DNA of 19,001 nucleotides, taken from NCBI GenBank assembly GCA_900547975.1, contig URIX01000037.1, positions 1 through 19,001 of the forward strand, written 5' to 3'. The DNA comes from an uncultured Eubacteriales bacterium (GTDB lineage: Bacteria > Bacillota > Clostridia > Christensenellales > CAG-917). Below, piece after piece: positions 14,669-19,001 of the stretch; position 1 is the stretch's first letter, and every line of letters begins with the position of its first letter. The notes under the pieces were generated by a model. The model was not told the DNA's origin, searched no databases, and saw only the letters and a list, made by a program, of their open reading frames with translations. The position numbers and the translations under genes were made by a program.

Positions 14669-15633
14669 TGTTTCTGACCTTCTTACGAGAATCTCTTAGA
14701 TTCAGCACGGTATTTCTTTACGGCTCTACCGGCGAAACCATAACCCAAAAAAGCGGACATCTCAATCTCGGTACTCCCGGCGTTATGTGCATAGGCGCAA
14801 TCGGCGGAAGTATAGGCGAATTGTGGTATATCAGATCCCTTTCGGATTTGAGTCAAATGAACGGTTTCCTTGCGGTGTTTATTCCCATTTTGACCGCACT
14901 TTTGTTCGGCGGACTCGCAGGCGTACTGTTCAGTTTCTTCACGGTTACTCTCAGATGTAACCAAAACGTCGTCGGCTTGACAATTACGACTTTCGGCGTG
15001 GGTTTGAATAAGTTTGTTTTGGGAAATATGGACAATGCGGGCTTCGGCGAGGCGTGGAAGTATTTTATCAAATCTTTCCCGTGCGCAAACGACAACTGGT
15101 TTACGCAACTGTTTTTCTCATACGGCACTCTCGTGTATCTTGCACTCATAATCGCTATAATAGTCACGATTGTTTTCAAGAAAACGAGAGTCGGTTTGAC
15201 GCTCCGTGCGGTTGGCGAAAACCCCGCAACGGCAGATGCGGCAGGCATAAACGTAACGAAGTACAGATATGTCGCGACAATCTTGGGTTGCGCCGTTTCG
15301 GGACTCGGCGGATTGTTCTATATTATGGATTACAATGGTGGAAGCATCGGCAACATCGCAGTAACCGTCGAAGAATACGGTTGGCTCGCCGTTGCGCTCG
15401 TTATCTTTTCGGTGTGGAAACCCAGTTGGGGCATTCTCGGCTCTATCTTGTTCAGTCTGTTGTATTTCGTGCCCAACTTCTTCTCGGTTTCGACCACGGC
15501 AATGAAAGAGTTTATAAAACTGCTTCCGTACATAGTTACGATTGTGGTTCTTATCATCACGAGTATGATAAACAAGCGCGAAACTCAACCGCCGGCGGCA
15601 CTCGGAACGTCTTATTTTAGAGAAGACAGATAA
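14668..15633 (+). CDS. nupQ: Nucleoside ABC importer permease 2 (NupQ-like)
   Basis: This 321-residue second membrane subunit of the BPD_transp_2 type pairs with the preceding permease. Family marks include YGSTGETITQKSGHLNLGTPG near the N-terminus, a variant of the usual GE..TERSGV.NLG.EG motif, and VGLTLRAVGENPATADAAGINV followed by GLGGLFYIMDY. About eight hydrophobic segments are seen. AGGAGG at 14652-14657 serves the start, which overlaps the previous stop as TAATG, so the two permeases are translationally coupled. The length is normal. It is the last gene of the operon; a run of hairpins follows. Confidence 0.92.
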   Translation: MFLTFLRESLRFSTVFLYGSTGETITQKSGHLNLGTPGVMCIGAIGGSIGELWYIRSLSDLSQMNGFLAVFIPILTALLFGGLAGVLFSFFTVTLRCNQNVVGLTITTFGVGLNKFVLGNMDNAGFGEAWKYFIKSFPCANDNWFTQLFFSYGTLVYLALIIAIIVTIVFKKTRVGLTLRAVGENPATADAAGINVTKYRYVATILGCAVSGLGGLFYIMDYNGGSIGNIAVTVEEYGWLAVALVIFSVWKPSWGILGSILFSLLYFVPNFFSVSTTAMKEFIKLLPYIVTIVVLIITSMINKRETQPPAALGTSYFREDR

Positions 15634-15637
15634 GGGA

Positions 15638-15782
15638 TTGCGCCGGATGCAAAACACTTGTCACCCATCTTTCCAAGATGGCTTGACAAATATTTTGGCG
15701 CAAACGTCCTGTCACAAACAAATCAGAGCATTTGTTTGTGACGTAAGGGGTTGCAACTTTGAGGCGGCTCTGCAGTTGCAAC
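15638..15782 (+). other. Cluster of three hairpins after the nucleoside operon
   Basis: First, ttgcgcc (15638-15644) pairs with ggcgcaa (15697-15703) and encloses ttgtca/tgacaa and ccatctt (15665-15671) with aagatgg (15675-15681). Second, gtcacaaacaaat (15711-15723) pairs perfectly with 15730-15742. Third, gttgcaact (15750-15758) pairs with agttgcaac (15774-15782). None has a clear T-run. The series begins 5 nt after the last stop. It may be a 3'-UTR structure or a palindromic repeat array. Confidence 0.6.
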
Positions 15783-15825
15783 GGCGGAAGTTGATGCTCA
15801 CAACGATTCTTCATCGCTCTATATT

Positions 15826-16008
15826 ATTCGGCTCCGCCTGTCTACGAGCAACGTCTCGGAGGCTGCGAAGCCGAATAGTTCAAAATCATCAAGCAGACAA
15901 TCTTGCGAAACTGGCATTTGTGTGAAGTGTTTTGCGCAGGCTCCGCCTGTCTACGAGCAACATCTCGGAGGCTGCGAAGCCGAATGATTCAAAAGTTATC
16001 AAGCAAAC
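15826..16008 (+). repeat. Two-copy hairpin repeat (about 47 bp plus flank)
   Basis: The unit runs from ggctccgcctg through gcgaagccgaat, at 15830-15876 and 15939-15985, with one substitution. It is followed in both copies by a related flank of about 22 bp ending atcaagca. In copy 1 attcggct (15826-15833) pairs with agccgaat (15869-15876), with ctccg/cggag inside. In copy 2 the outermost bases of the left arm are lost. Confidence 0.75.
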
Positions 16009-16064
16009 TCTGCAATAAAATACTAAAACAAAATAAATTTGTTTATTTGAAATGCAATAAAACC

Positions 16065-16094
16065 AAAAATCCCTCGCAGTTGCGAGGGATTTTT
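16065..16094. terminator. Bidirectional terminator between nupQ and comEB
   Basis: aaaaatccctcgca (16065-16078) and its exact complement (16081-16094) form a GC-rich stem flanked by A and T runs. It can act for the minus-strand deaminase, whose stop is at 16136, and as the distal terminator for the plus-strand nucleoside operon. Confidence 0.88.
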
Positions 16095-16135
16095 AATTTC
16101 AATCTTTAATGATTTTCCATAAATTATCAACTAAA

Positions 16136-16585
16136 TCAGTCTTCGAATTTCTCGACGGTTATGCCTGCTTCGTCGAAAAGTTGCATTGAAAATTCGTCGG
16201 GGTAGGGATTCTTGTACACGACTCTCTTTATGCCGCTGTTGATGATGATTCGAGTGCAGATTGTGCAAGGTTGGTGCGTACAGTAAAGCGTTGCGCCGTC
16301 AACAGAAACGCCCAATTTCGCCGCTTGTGCGATTGCGTTTTGCTCGGCGTGGACGGCATAGCATTTTTCCGCGCAAGTGCCGCTTTTTATGCCGAGCCTA
16401 TCACGCATACAATAGCCTTTGTCGCGACAGTTGAGGATTCCCGCAGGCGCGCCGTTGTAGCCGGTCGTCAAGATGCGCTTGTCTTTGACGATAATCGCGC
16501 CAATCGCTCTGCCTTCGCGCGCGCAACTCGTCCAAGTGGACACAAGCTCTGCCATATCCATAAAACGTTTGTCCCAGTTATTCAT
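16136..16585 (-). CDS. comEB: dCMP deaminase (ComEB-like)
   Basis: This 149-residue zinc enzyme is predicted to turn dCMP into dUMP, feeding thymidylate synthesis. The zinc site is complete: His79 and catalytic Glu81 in HAEQNAI, and Cys107 and Cys110 in PCTIC. The N-terminal part has TSCAREGRAIGAIIVKDKRILTTGYNGAPAG, the typical deoxycytidylate deaminase opening, and the extra Cys/His-rich stretch (NCRDKGYC, residues 52-59) is also usual. Bacillus ComEB is the closest named relative; despite that name no competence genes are nearby. AGAAGG lies 6 nt before the ATG. The gene is divergent from groESL and ends at a bidirectional terminator. Confidence 0.93.
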   Translation of the reverse strand: MNNWDKRFMDMAELVSTWTSCAREGRAIGAIIVKDKRILTTGYNGAPAGILNCRDKGYCMRDRLGIKSGTCAEKCYAVHAEQNAIAQAAKLGVSVDGATLYCTHQPCTICTRIIINSGIKRVVYKNPYPDEFSMQLFDEAGITVEKFED

Positions 16586-16610
16586 TTTGCACCTTCTTTT
16601 TGTTTATAAT

Positions 16611-16642
16611 GTGATATTATCACAAAATACAGCATTATTCAA
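16611..16642 (-). promoter_or_regulatory. Promoter and palindrome upstream of comEB
   Basis: On the minus strand TTGAAT (16637-16642), a 17-bp spacer and TAATAT (16614-16619) form a plausible promoter. The -10 lies within a perfect 13-bp palindrome gtgata-t-tatcac (16611-16623), which could be an operator. Confidence 0.5.
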
Positions 16643-16695
16643 CAAGGACTTTGGAAAAATCTACGCAAAATCACAAAAAAATCTGTCACAATATA

Positions 16696-16722
16696 TTGAC
16701 ATTTGGCAACCTATGGTATAAA
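16696..16722 (+). promoter_or_regulatory. Promoter of groESL
   Basis: A perfect TTGACA (16696-16701) is followed after 15 bp by TATAAA (16717-16722), or after 17 bp by the poorer TAAACT. The start of transcription would fall in the CIRCE-like repeat just downstream. Confidence 0.65.
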
Positions 16723-16725
16723 CTG

Positions 16726-16752
16726 TTAGCAGTCAGTCGGAAAGACTGCTAA
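16726..16752. promoter_or_regulatory. CIRCE-like operator (HrcA site) with a symmetric variant
   Basis: TTAGCAGTC-N9-GACTGCTAA keeps the exact 9-9-9 layout of the HrcA operator CIRCE (TTAGCACTC-N9-GAGTGCTAA). Each arm has one substitution, C to G on the left and G to C on the right, so symmetry is kept. Its position at the expected transcription start before groES supports heat-shock repression by HrcA. The hrcA gene is not in this window. Confidence 0.88.
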
Positions 16753-16786
16753 AAACTAAATTCAAACTCGACATCGGAGGCATAAC

Positions 16787-17071
16787 ATGACAATAAAACC
16801 ATTGTTTGACAAGGTTGTCATCAAGGCAATCGAAACTGATGAAAAAACCGCAAGCGGAATCGTTCTTCCCGGCGCGGCAAAAGAAAAACCCCAACTTGCA
16901 AGAGTTATCGCGGTAGGCCCCGGCGGCACTATCGACGGCAACGACGTAAAAATGCAAGTCAAGGTGGGCGACACCGTTCTTTATAGCAGATACGCAGGCA
17001 GCGAGTTCAAAATCGACGGCGAAGAAGTCGTCATCGTAAGTCAATCCGATATACTCGCAATCGTTGATTAA
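16787..17071 (+). CDS. groES: Co-chaperonin GroES (Hsp10)
   Basis: This 94-residue subunit forms the seven-membered lid of the GroEL folding chamber in the cytoplasm. It has KPLFDKVVIKAIETDEKTASGIVLPGAAKEKPQLARVIAVGPG, including the mobile loop TASGIVLPGAA (residues 21-31) that binds GroEL, and ends SQSDILAIVD as usual. Length is normal. GGAGG (16776-16780) precedes the ATG by 6 nt. It is first in a two-gene operon, 11 nt before groEL, behind a CIRCE-like operator. Confidence 0.97.
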   Translation: MTIKPLFDKVVIKAIETDEKTASGIVLPGAAKEKPQLARVIAVGPGGTIDGNDVKMQVKVGDTVLYSRYAGSEFKIDGEEVVIVSQSDILAIVD

Positions 17072-17082
17072 GGAGGCTATTT

Positions 17083-18714
17083 ATGGCAAAGCAATTCAAA
17101 TACGGCGATGACGCAAGAAAGGCTCTCGAAGCAGGCGTCGACGCTTTGGCAAATACCGTTAAAATCACTCTCGGCCCGAAGGGCAGAAACGTCGTTCTCG
17201 ACCGTCCGTACGGCTCGCCGCTCGTGACGAACGACGGCGTTACTATCGCAAAAGACGTCGTTTTGGCAGACCCGTTTGAAAATATGGGCGCACAAATTAT
17301 AAGAGAAGTCGCAACCAAGACCAACGACGTCGCGGGCGACGGCACTACGACCGCTTCCGTTTTGGCGCAAGCAATCGTAAAAGAAGGCTTGAAAAACGTT
17401 GCCGCAGGCGCAAATCCTATGGTGCTTAAACGCGGCATTATGAAGGCAACCGAAGCCGCCGTCGAAGAACTTAAAAAGATAAGCAAGGACGTTGAGGACA
17501 AGACCGCTATCGCGCAAGTCGCTTCCATTTCCGCAAGCGACGAAAAGATAGGTCAACTCATTTCCGACGCTATGGAAAAGGTCGGCAAAGACGGCGTAAT
17601 CACCATCGAGGAAGGCAAGGCTATGACCACCGAACTCAACGTTGTGGAAGGTATGCAATTCGACAGAGGCTACGTTTCGCCGTATCTCGTCACCAACACC
17701 GACAAGATGTCTGCAGAACTCGACAATCCCGTCATTCTCATCACGGACAAGAAAATCAGCAATATTCAGGAACTTCTTCCGCTTCTCGAACAAGTGCTTA
17801 AAAACGGCTTGAAATTGCTCATTATTTCCGACGACATCGAAGGCGAAGCACTCACGACTATCATCGTCAACAAACTCAAAGGCGTGTTCAACGTCGTTGC
17901 GGTCAAAGCACCGGGATTCGGCGACAGAAGAAAAGCGTATCTCGAAGACATCGCAATTCTTACCGGCGGCACTTATATTTCCGGCGACCTCGGTTACGAA
18001 CTCAAAGACGTCACGCTCGATATGCTCGGCAGAGCAAAATCCGTACGTGTGGATAAGGACAACACGACCATCGTCGGCGGCGCAGGCGCAAGCGAAGACA
18101 TCGCCGCAAGAGTTGCGTCCATTCGCGCTCAAATGGCAGAATCCACGTCCGAATACGACAAAGAGAAACTTCAAGAGCGTGTTGCCAAACTCGCAGGCGG
18201 CGTTGCGGTTATCGGCGTAGGAGCGGCAACCGAAGTCGAAATGAAAGAAAAGAAACTTCGTATCGAAGACGCTCTCAACGCAACTCGCGCGGCAGTTGAA
18301 GAAGGTATCGTCGCGGGCGGCGGCACTGCGTTGCTCTCGATTATTCCCGCAGTCAAGAAGGCTTGTGCAAAACTCGAAGGCGACGAAGCAACGGGCGCAA
18401 AAATCGTTCTTCGCGCTCTCGAAGCACCCGTACGTCAAATCGCCGCAAACGCCGGTATCGACGGCGGCATAGTCGCAAACACCATTATGTCCGCAAAGAA
18501 AGCCAACTACGGCTTCGACGCACAAAAAGAAGTCTACTGCGATATGGTCAAAGCAGGCATTCTCGACCCGACCAAAGTAACGCGTAGCGCGCTTCAAAAC
18601 GCCGCTTCCGTCGCGTCCACTTTGCTCACGACCGAAAGCCTTGTTACTGACATAAAAGAGCCTGCGGTGGCGGGTGGTAATGTCGGCGGCGGTATGTCCC
18701 CCGATATGTATTAA
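17083..18714 (+). CDS. groEL: Chaperonin GroEL (Hsp60)
   Basis: This 543-residue ATP-driven folding chaperone forms double seven-membered rings. The equatorial ATP-site motifs TLGPKGRNVVLDRPYGSP, TNDGVTIAKDV and GDGTTTASVLAQ are present near residues 30-97. The apical domain is intact, with DRGYVSPYLVTNTDKM and KAPGFGDRRKAYLEDIAILTGG, and VEEGIVAGGGTALL lies near residues 405-420. The C-terminus ends VGGGMSPDMY, without the GGM repeats of E. coli GroEL, which is common outside Proteobacteria. GGAGG 8 nt before the start supports translation. It is co-transcribed with groES. A structured element begins at the stop codon. Confidence 0.98.
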   Translation: MAKQFKYGDDARKALEAGVDALANTVKITLGPKGRNVVLDRPYGSPLVTNDGVTIAKDVVLADPFENMGAQIIREVATKTNDVAGDGTTTASVLAQAIVKEGLKNVAAGANPMVLKRGIMKATEAAVEELKKISKDVEDKTAIAQVASISASDEKIGQLISDAMEKVGKDGVITIEEGKAMTTELNVVEGMQFDRGYVSPYLVTNTDKMSAELDNPVILITDKKISNIQELLPLLEQVLKNGLKLLIISDDIEGEALTTIIVNKLKGVFNVVAVKAPGFGDRRKAYLEDIAILTGGTYISGDLGYELKDVTLDMLGRAKSVRVDKDNTTIVGGAGASEDIAARVASIRAQMAESTSEYDKEKLQERVAKLAGGVAVIGVGAATEVEMKEKKLRIEDALNATRAAVEEGIVAGGGTALLSIIPAVKKACAKLEGDEATGAKIVLRALEAPVRQIAANAGIDGGIVANTIMSAKKANYGFDAQKEVYCDMVKAGILDPTKVTRSALQNAASVASTLLTTESLVTDIKEPAVAGGNVGGGMSPDMY

Positions 18715-18838
18715 AAACGCGCTATTTAGCGAATAACTGTGTCAACGCCCCTCGTCTATCAATTCACGTACGCCTATGTACGTTAGGATTGCTATCCGAG
18801 GGGCGTTTCCTTGCTCTTCATCTAAATATCGCGTTTTT
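18713..18838 (+). other. Structured 3' element, copy 2 (end of groESL)
   Basis: The outer stem aaaaacgcgctattta (18713-18728) pairs with 18823-18838 at 15 of 16 positions and starts inside the groEL stop codon. Inside are aacgcccctcg (18744-18754) with 18797-18807, caattc (18760-18765) with ggattg (18786-18791), and acgtac (18766-18771) with gtacgt (18778-18783), closing the loop gcctat. The outer right arm ends in TTTTT, so this copy could end groESL transcription. It is homologous to 4870-4997, with compensatory changes in the inner helices. Confidence 0.75.
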
Positions 18839-18874
18839 AGAAAATTTCTTTACAAGAGTGTAGAGCGAATTATA

Positions 18875-19001
18875 TTTCCCCCTTCCTCACGTGTTTGGAC
18901 TTCGGCGTTTGCAAAGCAATCCGCCTCGTTCGCTTTGGCTACAACACATTCACAGGATGTGTTGTTTAACGCGTCGCGCCCATACCGCCGTTCCCCCTCT
19001 G
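18875..19001 (-). repeat. Dispersed G-rich repeat, copy 3, inverted and interrupted
   Basis: 18984-19001 and 18875-18896 are the reverse complements of the left and right parts of the 51-bp box at 8-58. About 85 bp of other sequence separates them, where copies 1 and 2 are continuous. The interruption holds a perfect 9-bp hairpin acaacacat (18941-18949) with atgtgttgt (18957-18965). It may be a longer version of the repeat or one that received an insertion. It runs to the window edge. Confidence 0.65.

Noticed and set aside
15638..15925. 95-codon open frame after nupQ
   Set aside because: It runs through three hairpins and half of a duplicated repeat and has no ribosome site or known domain.
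15826..16008. CRISPR-like array
   Set aside because: Only two repeats, each itself a long hairpin, with related flanks rather than unique spacers, and no cas genes.
17077..18597. Long open frame antisense to groEL
   Set aside because: A shadow of a highly conserved gene with no domain of its own.

Overview
The window looks like a stretch of chromosome from a Bacillota bacterium, probably an anaerobic Clostridia-type organism. The grounds are AGGAGG-type ribosome sites, sigma-A promoters, a CIRCE-like operator in front of groESL, a heterodimeric ABC exporter pair of the kind common in Clostridia, and a BMP-family nucleoside transporter next to a Bacillus-like xanthine phosphoribosyltransferase. 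The exact lineage cannot be fixed from the sequence alone. No tRNA, rRNA, CRISPR array, phage gene or transposase was seen.

Layout, left to right. (1) 1-4874: a TetR-family regulator on the minus strand, divergent from two overlapping genes for a heterodimeric ABC exporter. A 19-bp palindrome sits inside the regulator's own promoter, and the exporter has a structured leader with a possible 19-codon upstream ORF. (2) 4875-5556: a repeat-rich gap with a long structured element, inverted and direct copies of the exporter gene's 3' end, and a dispersed repeat. (3) 5557-9141: an M24 aminopeptidase P (+) and a MATE efflux protein (-), convergent on a shared 19-bp-stem bidirectional terminator. (4) 9142-15633: a purine uptake and salvage operon (+) of xpt, a BMP lipoprotein, a two-NBD ATPase and two permeases, with a perfect hairpin between lipoprotein and ATPase. 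(5) 15634-16135: a non-coding stretch of several hairpins, a twin 47-bp repeat and a bidirectional terminator. (6) 16136-16585: dCMP deaminase (-). (7) 16696-18714: groES-groEL under a CIRCE-like operator. (8) 18715-19001: a second copy of the structured element and an inverted, interrupted copy of the dispersed repeat.

The most unusual signal is the pair of structured elements that start at the stop codons of the exporter operon and of groEL. Their 98-nt cores align without gaps at about 70% identity by eye, and differences inside the inner helices are compensatory, with six base pairs changed on both sides. The outermost stems differ in sequence in the two copies, yet both pair. This suggests a repeated 3'-UTR RNA or terminator-like element, or a palindromic mobile repeat under structural selection. 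Other points are the symmetrically altered CIRCE, tandem 12-residue acidic repeats on one permease, a similar acidic tail on the MATE protein, and dispersed G-rich boxes near both window ends.
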